Shown piece after piece: positions 23,511 to 35,018 of a stretch of 64,000 nt of DNA; the stretch's first letter is position 1; each line of letters starts with the position of its first letter. This DNA comes from Ilyonectria destructans (Eukaryota > Ascomycota > Sordariomycetes > Hypocreales > Nectriaceae), in contig JAHEWK010000002.1 of assembly GCA_020740775.1 (NCBI GenBank), positions 496,001 to 560,000 of the forward strand, given 5' to 3'. The notes beneath the pieces are model-generated. The model ran no database searches, was not told where the DNA came from, and was given only the letters and a program-made list of their open reading frames with translations. The position numbers and the translations under genes are program-made.

Positions 23511-24540
23511 TCAATAGCCTCCAGATTTCCAATCCAAGGGTCCCATTGAAACGTCCTCCAAATCCACGGTTCCTGTGCTCGCTTTCACTCCCTCTCCCTG
23601 CATCGCCATCTTTCCTGGATACTCTAATTTATATTTTGGTGTCTTAAACCCTAAAGGCTTCTCAGCCTGCAGCTCCCCAGTTTTTCGGTACTTAGAATCA
23701 CGAACCTCACCTAGACCAGCTGCAGAAATCGCAGCTTGTGCCGCTATCGCATTCGCCGCCTCCTGCTGTTCGCTGAGTTTACGGAGTCGCACAGCTCACG
23801 AGGTATGCCGCAAGTAAAGCTCCCAAAGAAAAGTCTGCCAGCTAACCTATCGATAATTTCCGAATCTGCAATGCCTGTGATGTCCTTGACGGGGCCGATG
23901 AACCGGCCCTTGGCGTATGTCACATAAACCACCCCTGATAGAAGCAATACGAGTCGGAGAATAACGGAAGAGTAGCTCCTGAATGTAATATCAGTTGGGG
24001 GGGGTTCTTCCTGATCGTAGATTTGTGAAGATCTTACATGTTTTCCGCGGTTACCGGTCTGTAAATCTGGAAGGTGAAGAACGCACACGGCAGAATGCAC
24101 CAGCATAGTGCACCAATGTCAACAGCATAGCCGACAAAATGTGACTTTTTAAGGGCTGTAAACCACCTTCCCTCGCAATCAGATATACACATATAGGGAT
24201 TGCATATGACATAATCTGGGGGGCCAGGATGCCCGACATGATACCGTAAAATGCCGTGACATTCCCAATGTAGATACAACCAAAGGCACACTCTACAATG
24301 TCAATAGAGACCATTTGCCAGACTGGGACGTCGCATTTGGGATGAACTCGGCGGAAAATATCTGGAAAGGCGTTGTCACGAGCCATGGACCAGATGGTAC
24401 AAGCGCAAGCACCATTGAGGTCAATAGAGCTGAAAAGGGCTATCACGGTGATATCAAGATTGAGAAAGGCACTGGCTCCTACACTCTCAGTTGCATTCAG
24501 CAAGACCTGGAAGATGGGCATAAGCGATCCGAATTCGGTT
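23511..24540 (-). pseudogene. APC-family permease (amino acid/choline/GABA type), N-terminally truncated and frameshifted
   Basis: Only the C-terminal half of a 12-helix fungal permease is present. The segment from about 24520 to 24240 contains SVGASAFLNLDI, CTIWSMARDNAFPDIFRRVHP and VTAFYGIMSGI, which correspond to the middle helices and the conserved (S)R.x.WS.ARD loop. The reading frame then changes near 24230, continuing as KKSHFVGYAVDIGALCWC in a second frame. An intron near 24000 leads into VVYVTYAKGRFIGP, and a further intron leads to a C-terminal tail ending MGPLDWKSGGY (stop 23511-23513). The N-terminal half is missing and AT-rich DNA lies there instead. It is therefore unlikely to encode a transporter. 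The substrate cannot be inferred from the fragment. Confidence 0.72.
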
Positions 24541-25510
24541 GAGACTTGTGTTTAGGGTGTAAAATTGCCGGTCCAGCGAAAAAACACTCTCAGAGATCCT
24601 AAAAGTTAGCTTAGATATCCAAATATTAGCATAGGTACCTATAGATAGGTTTGTCTGTATTAAATTAAAATGATCTATTAAATGATAATGAAAAAACTAA
24701 TAATGAATATATTAAAAGAAGAGGGTTATAAGAAGGTTAACGCATTTTGGCGGTGGTGTGCCTCATTCCCTTATTATATATGAATTCTAATATTTATGGA
24801 ATATAATAGTAGCTACGGGGCAAGAGCTATAAGATTAGAGGGAAACTGCTAAGCAGATACATTGGGAAACGCAGTAAAGTAGTGGCCAGAGGAGACAGAC
24901 AGAGATAAGGGAATACCGATATAGAAGATACAGGCAACTTAGGCATAATGCCCGCACCTGTAAAACTGATAGAGATATATCTGATAAAGATATTTATTGA
25001 ATAGTGGCAAAGAAGCTCCTTGAAGGAGCTGGCAAAGCTAACAGGAATATCACCATTAAAAATAACAGTTGTCACTTATTGCCACAAACCTACCAAACAG
25101 CTTCTAGTTAATTCTACATGGCCCAGAAAAGGCATACGAGGCTTGACCTAAACCCCAAGGCAAAAAAAGAGAACAGACAATTCACCCCAATATCAGACAG
25201 TTACAGTCTATGACAGTCGCCACCCTTGCTCGGTGGCTGGTACTCTCTAGTTCCACATGGGCGAGCTAATCCCAATTTGTGAAGCTGCATAAGCTTCGGG
25301 GCTCGTCCCCGATGGAACTGAACTCCACAACTCTGCCACTCCGCTCCCCCCGGCTCCGCATGATTTGGTAGACCACAACGGCAGTGCGTTTCGGCAAGCC
25401 TCGTGAAGATAAATTGAGAGAGGCGACTGCTGCATCTCCCCGAGTTGATTGAGAGGAGACATATTTGATCACCATCACCGAGGTTAGCTAGCCCAGACTA
25501 ATCAGCCGAC
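24541..25510. other. AT-rich region upstream of GH78 gene
   Basis: Bases 24600-25080 are AT-rich with many TA dinucleotides and take the place of the missing N-terminal half of the permease. The segment 25085-25145 resembles 15410-15475. The final few hundred bases are the promoter side of the GH78 gene. Confidence 0.45.
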
Positions 25511-28153
25511 ATGGAGATCAGGAGCCTGAGAGTTGAGCACTACCGGGAGCCAACAGTCGTCACCGAGGACAAGCCACGTATTTCCTGGTCATTTGAAGGG
25601 TTGAGCCGCGAATGGCGTCAGAAGGCATATGAGATCTCCCTTCAACGAGGTCTCCAGGTCGAACCTGAGATATTCGCTGCCGCTTCCTCGCAGTCGCTCT
25701 ATGTAGAGTGGCCGTCACGGCCTTTGGAGTCACGCGAGATCGCTACGCTGCGCGTTCGGGCGCTGTCTGGAGATTCGGTATGGACGCCATGGTCGACTTC
25801 CCTGCAAATCGAAGCCGGGTTGCTGACGCCGGACGATTGGCACTGCTCCTTGATCCAACCCACAACGAAGCGAGATAAAGCGGCGCCTCTTCGTCCGGTG
25901 CGCTTCCGGCGACTCTTTCATGTGAAGGAAGCACCACACAGGGCCCGGCTTTATATCACCGCTCGTGGACTATACGAGGGCTTCATCAACGGGAGTAAGG
26001 CTGGGGACCATGTGCTCGCCCCTGGCTGGACTACTTACGACCATGAGCTGTCGTATCAGACCTTCGACGTCTTGCCGCAGTTGCAAGTAGGGGCAAATGT
26101 GATCAGTGCGGAGGTCGCGGAGGGCTGGTATTGCGGCAGACTGGGCTTTATGGGTGGCCAGCGAGATATCTGGGGTTCTTCGGTTGGCTTGTTCGCTCAG
26201 CTCATGATCACTTACGATGACGGAACCACGGAGATTGTCGGGACCGACAGCGATTGGACGTTTGGTCATGGCCCCCTGCTTCAGGCCGAGATCTACGATG
26301 GCGAAGTTTTCGATGCCAGGCTGGACCTCCCAGGCTGGAGTGAGCCGTCGTTTGTGGAGAAGGACTGGCAGACAGTCGGACTCGGCACGCTGAACCCTTC
26401 TATCTTGCGGGCACCTGATAGCCCTCCGGTGCGTCGGATGCAAGTTTTGCCTGCGCAACGAAAGCTGCAGTCCCCAAAGGGAAATGCCATACTGGATTTC
26501 GGACAGAACCTTGTCGGTTGGGTGCGTTGTGAACTTTCCGGTCAAGAAGGACATACGATTCGGCTCATTCATGCTGAGGTCCTGGAGAAGGGCGAGTGTG
26601 CCACTGCGCCGCTTCGCGACGCCAAGTGTACGGATACGGTGATTTTGTCTGGCGAGTCTTTTGTTTATGAACCTCGATTTACATTTCACGGCTTCCGCTA
26701 TGTCCAAATCGAAGGCTGCACCTTCGACGAAATCAACCTCGAGAACTTCTGCGCCGTGGTAATCCACACATCCATGTCTCGAACGGGTTGGTTCGAGTGT
26801 TCAGACCCTATGCTGAATAAATTACACGAAAATATCGTCTGGTCCATGAAGGGCAACTTCGTCTCCATTCCTACGGACTGCCCGCAAAGAGATGAGCGCC
26901 TCGGATGGACCGGAGATTTGCAGGCCTTCACGCCAACGGCAACGTATCTATATGACACCGGTGGTATATTAAGAACATGGCTCCGCGGACTAGCTTACGA
27001 ACAAAACGAAGGTGGCACAGGTGTACCGCCGCTGTTCTCACCTGATATCTGGAAAGGGCGGCCGAACATAGCATCTGCCGTCTGGGGAGATGCAATCATC
27101 AGCGTACCATGGGACCTTTACCAAGCCTCTGGCGATACGGCGCTGCTGCACAATCTCTACACAAATATGGACGATTGGTTGAAGAGGGGAGTGAAACGAG
27201 ACGAAAACGGCCTTCTATGGGATCCCAATCATTCTCAGCTTGGCGACTGGCTTGAGCCCACTGCACCTGCGGATGATCCGGGTAATGGCCCGACGGACGA
27301 GATCCTCGTATCAAACGCGTTTCTCATCCGCATGACCGAACTCATGGCTTGCATCTTACACATCTTGGGTGACGACCAGCAGAGCGAGTTGTACAAGAAG
27401 CAAGCAACCGAGCTGCGTGTGCAGTTCTCTCACTCTTATATCACTGATGAAGGAAGGGTTGTGTCAGACACCCAGACGGCCCTGGCTCTGGCAATCCATT
27501 TCTCCCTCTTCCCAACCCCCCGCCAACAAGATGCCGCGGCGGCGCGTTTGGTTCATCTGATAAAACGCAACGCGCGCTTCAAAATTGCCACAGGCTTCGT
27601 GGGAACGCCCATACTCGGACATGCTTTGAACAAGATCGGGCAGCATCAACTATTCTACCGGATGCTTGTGCACCGGAAGCTACCGTCCTGGCTGTACCCT
27701 GTGACCATGGGTGCGACGACCGTCTGGGAACGCTGGGACAGCATGCTTCCCGACGGTACGCTGAACTCGTCCAACATGACGAGCTTCAATCATTACGCAC
27801 TGGGCGCCGTGGCGAACTGGATGCACTCCACGATCGCGGGTGTTCAGCCCCTGGAGCCCGGCTGGAAGAGGATACGCATCGCTCCGGTACCAGGAGCGAC
27901 GCTCTCGTCTTGTCGCGCTCGGTTCCTGAGCCCTTACGGCGAGCTGAAAGTTTCATGGGAGCTGGGAGACGGTCAAATGCATCTGACAGCCCGAATCCCG
28001 GGAAACACAGAAGCAGAGATCACGTTACCAGGCGCAGAGCCTAAACATGTTGGATCTGGGATACATGTCTTTTCTCATGATTATTCTCCGCCTGACTGGC
28101 CACCGCTGCCTATTTACCCTCCATTTGTACCGCATGATGACGACGAGCCTTGA
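25511..28153 (+). CDS. Alpha-L-rhamnosidase, GH78
   Basis: This is one uninterrupted exon of 880 residues. The order is that of GH78: N-terminal beta-sandwich domains (WFxG-type carbohydrate-binding region around GWYCGRLGF), a concanavalin-like domain ending AVVIHTSM, the (alpha/alpha)6 catalytic barrel, and a C-terminal beta domain. The catalytic signature CPQRDERLGWTGD lies near residues 457-469 and supplies the general acid Glu; the second Glu lies in TTVWERWD near residue 738. No signal peptide is visible, so the enzyme is probably intracellular and acts on imported rhamnosides or small rhamno-oligosaccharides. A second GH78-like gene lies at 47146-49722, with a sugar-porter gene and two regulators between them, suggesting a shared role. 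The frame is intact. Confidence 0.95.
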   Translation: MEIRSLRVEHYREPTVVTEDKPRISWSFEGLSREWRQKAYEISLQRGLQVEPEIFAAASSQSLYVEWPSRPLESREIATLRVRALSGDSVWTPWSTSLQIEAGLLTPDDWHCSLIQPTTKRDKAAPLRPVRFRRLFHVKEAPHRARLYITARGLYEGFINGSKAGDHVLAPGWTTYDHELSYQTFDVLPQLQVGANVISAEVAEGWYCGRLGFMGGQRDIWGSSVGLFAQLMITYDDGTTEIVGTDSDWTFGHGPLLQAEIYDGEVFDARLDLPGWSEPSFVEKDWQTVGLGTLNPSILRAPDSPPVRRMQVLPAQRKLQSPKGNAILDFGQNLVGWVRCELSGQEGHTIRLIHAEVLEKGECATAPLRDAKCTDTVILSGESFVYEPRFTFHGFRYVQIEGCTFDEINLENFCAVVIHTSMSRTGWFECSDPMLNKLHENIVWSMKGNFVSIPTDCPQRDERLGWTGDLQAFTPTATYLYDTGGILRTWLRGLAYEQNEGGTGVPPLFSPDIWKGRPNIASAVWGDAIISVPWDLYQASGDTALLHNLYTNMDDWLKRGVKRDENGLLWDPNHSQLGDWLEPTAPADDPGNGPTDEILVSNAFLIRMTELMACILHILGDDQQSELYKKQATELRVQFSHSYITDEGRVVSDTQTALALAIHFSLFPTPRQQDAAAARLVHLIKRNARFKIATGFVGTPILGHALNKIGQHQLFYRMLVHRKLPSWLYPVTMGATTVWERWDSMLPDGTLNSSNMTSFNHYALGAVANWMHSTIAGVQPLEPGWKRIRIAPVPGATLSSCRARFLSPYGELKVSWELGDGQMHLTARIPGNTEAEITLPGAEPKHVGSGIHVFSHDYSPPDWPPLPIYPPFVPHDDDEP

Positions 28154-29961
28154 GGGGGATGCATGGCCGGATGGGACTCACTGCCGGGCAGGAATCACTT
28201 TTAGTTTGAAGACTCTGGGTTGGAGATGTATTTAAATCGTCGTCAGACAGGTCGTTATTAAACTTGTACACACTCAAACGTCCCGTCGGAAATGCTAATT
28301 ACGATTGCTGCTCAAGAGGAGGGTCTGTCCAGCAACGCCTTCGCGAAGCTCACGATTGTGGTGAGTCATTTGGCCCAGAGCTCGATGGCGTCCTGATTTG
28401 ATTTAAAACGCCCCCAACGAACCCTCAGCGGCAAAACGCAAGGTGATCCGACCAACTGGGGCGTTGGCTGCACTCTTCTGCAAGCCGGAGTCTCCGATTT
28501 TCTGCGTACTTTTGATATCCCACGTCAGCTAGACTATCCAATTCTGACATGGCCGGCGTTTCTGCTGCACTTTTTGCGTAATACTGACACCCCGTGTCAG
28601 CCGGTGAATGGTAGGTGGAATTCCGATGAAGAATCTCACTCTTTACAGTCTGCCTCCGTTCAATCCATACGACAGAAGTCGAACCTTTTCCATTGTGCTT
28701 TGGAATTGACTCAGCAACTTTCATTATCTCTATACTTGCTCTGGCTCACATTTACCGAAACGACACTGTGTTCTGTTTTATGTGAGGTGCGTTGGAGCCC
28801 GGAATACAGACAATGGCCACGCTGGTAGGCTTCTCCATTCTACGTAATCCGAGATGCCAACGAACTGCCGCAGCATGAACCTGCTCCCATCGCGGGCCCT
28901 CTGTCCACAACCTCTCTCGAGAGTCACAAAAGCCTTGTGACTTCGGCAGCGAACCGCGAAGAGCCCGATCTAGAGGCTCCTGGTAGGCGACAAGGCGCCA
29001 AATCTCACCAGCATGACTCGCAAGACAGCCGCGACCACAACCACAGTGCCGTTGGAGGCATCAGAGAAGTCGGAAAATGACGCACTAACTAAGACTGTCG
29101 TTTCCGAAGACTCGAGCCCCAAGGACTCGACAGAGATTAAAAAGAATGAAAATGGAACCGATGCAGAAAGCTCTGATGGGTCGGTTGGCTGGGAAGCCCG
29201 AATACGCGCCCTTCCGCTGGTCGTTTCCGCCAAATAATATTAATATCTGATAACCAAGGTGGCGGTGTGCGGCATATGGGGGTGAATTTAAGTAACGCCA
29301 TGAATGGCTTCGAAGTTGGTGCGGAAGGCTGGGTCGATAGCAGAGAGCGCGCATTCCAAGCTTCGAGGCGTCATATTTCCAGTGAGCTAAATATCGAGGT
29401 CCTGGAGGTAAATATACGGTTAGACATAGTATTGAAAGCGCAATATCGACGCAGGTGTACTCATGATGGTGGGACGGTGCTTTATGAGGCGCCAGAGCGC
29501 AGCTCTACTAACAATTGCGGCGCTGGATATGGTGACTTCTTCTCCGAGGAGGCGCTTCGTGCCAGTAACGACGGTAGGTGCAGCTTACTCCAGGGTAGCC
29601 TGCTGAGAGTTCACGGCGGCGACTTGCTGATGGATGAGTGAATGGATGGATGAACTGACTGGTTATTGATGGTGAATGGTGATGATGGACACGCGAAGTT
29701 ATATTAAAATTTGGTCTATAGAAATACCATAATGCTGGTAGGAGTATCGTTCCTTCCCTGAAATCTTGGAGACCACTATAGATTCTAATTTTAATTTTCA
29801 ATTGTACGAATCGTGAATTCGAGCTACTTAGTGCTCACAGTCATTTCTCCCTAGACCTCTCGGAGGATGGTATGATGTCCGAGGGTATAGATATTACCTC
29901 TACTTCTTCCGGTACCTAGCCATAAAATATGCTTGAATAGCTACAGCTAACGGTTTCTACA
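28154..29961. other. Intergenic / decayed sequence
   Basis: About 1.8 kb after the GH78 stop. A small frame near 29013-29237 is rich in Thr, Ser, Glu and Lys and might be a relic of a low-complexity protein region, but nothing identifies it. No complete gene is supported. Confidence 0.4.
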
Positions 29962-30241
29962 GGTATTATAGACACCAGTCTCATAAGTACCCGTCGCACG
30001 ATTGAAGCACAAGAGGGGCAGGTAAGCATCGAGAAGGATGACACTATGGTATTAGTAGATGACGCCAATGCGTATTGGTGGTTGATAAGGGCTGTCAAGA
30101 GCGATATTATAGGTAGGCTATCGCTTGTGGTCATCTGGATGAAGAAGAGTCTTTCTAACAGATCCCAGGTCAGGCTATGTACTAGCAGAGTGCGTTGAAA
30201 CACTAGTAGAGACGCTAGCCTGGTGGAACAAGTTGAAAAAC
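29962..30241 (+). pseudogene. SH3-domain gene fragment
   Basis: Two exon-like blocks encode an SH3 domain. The first reads VSIEKDDTMVLVDDANAYWW and LIRAVKSDIIG; the second reads GYVLAECVETLVETLAWWNK. Between them a sequence starting GTAGGC and ending CAG can be removed as an intron, restoring IIG-YVLAEC. The pattern resembles the SH3 domain of a fungal cell-polarity or scaffold family whose usual form has an IETP..RLA segment here. The flanks (acceptor before 29962, donor GTAAGT after 30241) look like further intron borders, but no neighbouring exons can be recognised. I read it as a relic of a larger gene. The exact parent family is uncertain. Confidence 0.55.
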
Positions 30242-30600
30242 GTAAGTGGCATGAATTTCAGATGACGAGCTTACCGATCCCCTTAGGTGAGGATAAAAGA
30301 GGATACACGGCCGCTCGAAGACATGGCAACGAGACCACGCAAGGGCAAAACCGTAAGATTTGAACCCACGCCAACGTACTAAACCTCGGTATGATTCTCC
30401 GGTGATTGTGTTAAGTTCGGCCGTACAAGTGGATGTATGTATCATTAGAACTAGAGAGCCGCCATCAGAAAGAGAGGGCCCCCCTCGCTACTCAACTCAG
30501 GATTGATTAAATTCATACTCTTCTGCAATTGTGGTTTGTTTCGCGGATACCAGCTGTCTCAATGTAGTGGCTCTGCTCTCGTTCTCCTCAACGGTCGAGT
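30242..30600. other. Short intergenic region, possible tRNA-like relic
   Basis: On the minus strand near 30345-30375 the sequence GGCGTGGGTTCAAATC resembles a tRNA T-arm, but the other arms cannot be folded convincingly. No gene is supported. Confidence 0.3.
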
Positions 30601-31311
30601 CTACAATAGTGATCTCGGCTTTGCCGGCGCCGATGCCTCGTTCCTAGCAATAATCGACTTGATACGCAGGTCGAAATCCCCGTCCTGCTGCGCAAAGAAG
30701 CTGTAGCCCGTCAGTAACTTGCGTACCCTTGTGTATCAAGGAAAAGATCCTTACCTGCGGATCATGATATTGACTCTCTTGATATTCGCCAAGTCAAGAG
30801 GTTCGGTGTCATTTTGTACCGTGCCTCGAAAGGTCGGTACTAGGTCTGCAAACTTGATGACGACTCGGTCAACAGGTCCTACATTCTGCCTTGCATCCGT
30901 GGGAGGAAGCTGGAAGTCGAATTCCCAGCTGATAGTGGCCTGCTCTCTGCCGTCTTCCGTTGGAGGAAGCACAGTGTCTTTGAGATTAAATGAATACTTC
31001 TTTCCATCCGTATACGGTATTTCGAGCAGAATGCTGTCGTAGTCGGATAAATCAAGTCCTGGCCAGTCGTCGACGGTGCGTTGTGAAGCGAAGCCAGCCC
31101 CCCCAAGAGTGGAATAGTCCAGATGACCAGAGAACTTAGCAACTGACACCCAACAAGGATTGTCGGACGTCCTGGGCTCGATAACCTCCAGAGAGGAACG
31201 GCTCTTCCCGCCGCGAACAGTGTCGTCAGAGGCAATCCACTGGCTCTTGTCCCAGGGGGTGAAGAGGGCGAAGAAGGGCAAGCCTCGCTGTATGATCTGA
31301 GGCAAATACAT
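30601..31311 (-). CDS. CIA30-domain protein (complex I intermediate-associated 30-like)
   Basis: Exons 30755-31311 and 30601-30700 join across a 54-nt intron (GTAAGG donor, CTACAG acceptor) to give 218 residues. The galactose-binding-like CIA30 fold is recognised by SQWIASDDTVRGGKSRS near the N-terminus, the FSGHLDYSTLGGAGFASQ block, DYDSILLEI, ISWEFDFQLP and the C-terminal NIMIRSFFAQQDGDFDLRI. Family members assist mitochondrial NADH:ubiquinone oxidoreductase assembly in Neurospora and humans. Many fungi have additional shorter paralogues of unknown role, and this copy lacks an obvious mitochondrial targeting sequence, so it may be one of those. I chose MYLPQ at 31311 as start because upstream in-frame residues do not fit the family. 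It appears intact. Confidence 0.9.
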
Positions 31312-31500
31312 GGTGGAGGAAATAAGGGCAGAGTGGCTTGTTTGATTGAGTTTCAGTGATGCCCCTATTATAACCGTTGAGTGCAAAGGGCGTGATATCA
31401 ACTGCCGGTTACCGAGGTTTCCGAAGCCCCGGCTGTTCCGAGGCTTACAGCCCAGCCTGCTTGGAAACGGGATCGCAGACCCTGCCAACTCTAATCTGAA

Positions 31501-33640
31501 TCATACGAATGTAACGTCACTCGGAGCGAAGGCAACATCGAACTTGGATATGCCGTCGATGATGCAGTACACAGTTATTTCTGTCACGAGCTGCGCGGTT
31601 TTCCCTATAAGCGCATACAAATCATAGTATGAAAGAGCCTTGATTTCTACAGAGCAAAGGGCGGTCTTCCCCCGTATAGTACGTTGGAGCGAAGCCCCTA
31701 TAGTGGGTCTGCACGGACCAATCATTCCGAGCTCCCTGCAACAGTTTCTGTCAAAAGTATAGGACCCCATGCATTTGCTGGGTTTGTCATGTACTATAGC
31801 CTATCAACAGCTTGCGTGTCGAATTGTTGAGCCAGGTCTTGAAGAAGATCGCGTAAGGTCTTGATGTCGTAATTTTCGAGCTCTTGAACATCACTTCGTT
31901 GATCTAGGAAGTTTAGATCCAGAGATTCCCTTTTGGCCAAGACCACCAGAAGCTGAAAAATCAGTGAGCGTAGCAGGCCGCTTGGTCCGTACCAGACATC
32001 CTTGTTTTTAACAGTATTCAGCCCGCAGTAAAAGTGACCAAAGACGTTATCTGGCTCTAGCCGAACCATGGTGAGGCTCTAGTTGGCGCGGATTAATGAC
32101 ATGGGCGAGAGCTTGTCCCGAACAGCGGTGCCGATGTTACCGTCGACAAGAAGCATGTCTGGGTGCTCGCTACGCATCCAGTCGAAGAAGCGGTCCTACT
32201 TGAGGAGGGAATGTGCTTGGCTTTAAGTTCTGGTGTCGAACTTGGACACCAGTCTCAAAACCGACCCAAGCTCCCCGCCTCGTGATTGTAGCGTGGTGAG
32301 ATTGACAGGTCCGTCGCCGCTGCTGTGAATCTCTTCTGGAGAGGGCGCAGTGGGGACCCTCGACAACCGCTCAAATGAAATGACCGTCCCATATGATTTT
32401 ATCAACCTCGACGACATGGCTTCATTCTGGCCTTTCAGTTCCTGTCTGCGCTGCGCTTCAAGTTTTGGAATGGTGATCTGGACTTCTGAGCAAGAAAAGG
32501 CGTTAGTATCTGCATTACAGGATTTGCAATTTACTTACTCTTATGCTGTTCGAGAAGCATCTCTAAAAGCTTCGAGTTTAACTCATTCCTGGCACGAGCC
32601 ATTTCCCACAAACTCTGCTCCATTCGTTACATTTCTTGCAGCTTCATGTTAATATTGCCATATTGCGCCCGCGTCTCCTCCATGTACTCGGCAATAGTGG
32701 CCTTCACCTGAACCACTTCCCATCTGACGACCCTAGTTTCGGTCAATACGCTCTTAGAATCTTTCTCAATGGTTTTAATTGAAGCATCCCGGCAATTGTC
32801 CACAGCAATGACGAGTGCTTTGGCTTTTTCCTTGGCTGGCTGGAGAATAGTCTGCGGGTCTGGAGGCTTTTCCTTCTTTCGAAATCGAGACGTCGACAGC
32901 ACTTTAAGCAGTGACAAATAAGCTCCTGGATGATTAAGTAGAACGTGAGACTGGTCTCACATTTTGAATCTTTTGGTGGCTGAACTGACGAGAGAAGTTC
33001 TTAGATGGCGTCTACTATGGCCTCGTAAATGTCACCTGCGTGTCTGTAGACGTTGGGTTCAGTCTGAAAATGGATGCCCTTGGAGTTACACTCTCCAATA
33101 ATATCTCGGACCTCAATAAACGCGCCAAAAATTGCCATTCTCTTGTTGGAGTGCTTTTCTGCCATCTGTAGTTTGTCAATGTTAGTAGATCCAATTAATT
33201 CCTCATGGGCATTATCTGCCTCACCATCAACAGAAGCGCAACCGCCGACTTAACCACACACAATCCATACTCATTCGGGATCAAGCTCAGCCATGGATCT
33301 ATTGAGTCCTTGTGCTCGCCAATAGTAAGAATCATGTTGTTGAAGATGTCGAATGGTCCATTGTTTGTTTCATGGGCTTTCGCCTCTGCAGTGAGAGCCC
33401 AACGAATAACGGCTTCAAATCATGCGTGCATGTGTTCCTGAAGTGCGAGCTGCCACCTTCTAACGTATAGTGAGCTTTTATTCGTGGCGTATCAATGAAC
33501 AAGAATGGTTCTTTCACTTGTAATGATCTGGAATTTTCAGAGTGCCGTCATTCTTGACAGTCAAGCCACCAAACACTTCACTGATTGCAGGCGCTTCCTC
33601 GTTCAAGAAGGCATTTTCGAGCTAGAACCTCGAGCCGGGG
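31501..33640 (-). pseudogene. Decayed fungal STAND/NLR-like gene
   Basis: Fragments in family order run from about 33640 down to 31501. First is an N-terminal helical block with DPWLSLIPNEYGL near 33280. Next is a segment with KRMAIFGAFIEVRDIIGECNS and YRHAGDIYEAIVDAI, typical of the region before the nucleotide-binding domain of many fungal NLR-like proteins. A coiled-coil part follows near 32917-32600, then DRFFDWMRSEHPDMLLVDGN near 32190-32130, then GPSGLLRSLIFQLL near 31970 and ITVYCIIDGISKFD near 31570. Stops and frame changes separate the blocks (for example TAG after EAIVDAI and stops near 32630 and 32540), so no full product is possible. The intact relative would be an allorecognition- or immunity-type receptor. 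The repeat domain is not seen. Confidence 0.68.
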
Positions 33641-35018
33641 GGTAAATGGCTTGTTACAAAGTTCATGGTGAGTCTCGGCACAGAGTGAAAATCGACCCGG
33701 TGATGAAGTTGCACCTGCCAGCCCAGATGGTGGTCTCGACGAGACCTATTGCTTCTGATGGAGATTGTCAAGCTGAATCAGAGTGGAATGAGAGATTATG
33801 CAACCCAGACTTTTAATGTTTAGTAGTTGGTATTTTCATCGTAAGCCATCATCCCATTCTCACATGTGAGATTCTTAGCCAAGTTAGGTCTGACCTGCGG
33901 ATGGTGTCTGGAGTCAGATCATGGATTTGTCGCTTCAGCTCGATTACGGAATAGCCAAATTCATTGGCCGCTGACCCATGATTGATAAAGCCACTGTGGA
34001 ACATGCTGCACTTCGCTCCAATCGCAAAGACGCTGAAAGTCCCTGCAGGTGATAATGCAGCTGCGCGCTGCGGTGGGGAAGACATATTGGTCGTCTACAG
34101 AGAGTGAGAGGACGTTTAGTAGTGCAGGATATATAATAGCGCTGTTGAGAAGGCGGCTGGGGAGGGATAGTGGCAATGACTTGGTGTATTCGATCGTGGA
34201 GTAAAGCCAGGATCTACACGTCTTTGCTGCCGCTGCTTAGCCTCAGTGATGGGTAACAGGCTGATTCACTTGCGTCGCCGAAGGACATGGCGACATGTAA
34301 TTTGCTTCGTAAATTTTTTTTTTTTTTCAATTACTTAACTGACCCCTTTTGCCGCATCTCTCCCGATGTCGCAAGCATGTAACGCGATGTCTCAGGATGT
34401 CTGACATTTTCTACCTTTGCGGGATTCGTCATGTGTTCGACCGAGCTTCGCATTCGATTCGACTCGAATCTCTGGGAGGCGCATAATATTCATGTCAAGG
34501 CGCTAAAAGGAAAGGATGCGGGTTCAGGGTAGCACTTGGAGCTTTCGTACCTGTACAAGCAAGCTGGCGGAAAGATACCAGTCCAGACACGGCAAGTAAC
34601 ACTGACTACTTAGCTCGCTTCATCCTATCAGTCTGTTCCATGGCTAAATCGACTAGCGTGCCCTCCACTCATGCCAGCTCCCCTAGCGTCCCCGAAGCGT
34701 CTGGGGTCACAGGCACCGGAAGTGGAGATGGTCTTCAAAGTCACTCCGTAGGCCTCAGTTAGACGCATGAGATGTGTGCTGTCTTAGTCTGAATTGCTAG
34801 CTCAAGCGGCGAAACGGCAGTCTCGGGTGGGATCGGCGGTGTCGTCAGTTGCCTTACACATTATGCGGTAATTGGGACGGCTCTTGAACATGGGTCCAAC
34901 AGCTGAGTCCCACTAACAGATACATAATCACCTGAGCATTATAAGGATCGATGTCCAGAGCGCTTTGGACTGCGACGTTCACTGTTCTGTAGACGACAAC
35001 GAATCTGAAGCGCACATC
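33641..35018. other. Intergenic / unassigned
   Basis: About 1.4 kb between the NLR relic and the carboxylesterase. A minus-strand frame at 33849-34085 (78 residues) is not recognised. No other coding signal is seen. Confidence 0.4.

Noticed and set aside
25970..26767. 265-codon minus-strand frame
   Set aside because: It is antisense to the GH78 coding region with no recognisable product.
30335..30440. Minus-strand tRNA-like sequence with GGCGTGGGTTCAAATC
   Set aside because: Only a T-arm-like and a weak D-arm-like piece are visible. The acceptor and anticodon stems do not pair, so at most it is an old relic.
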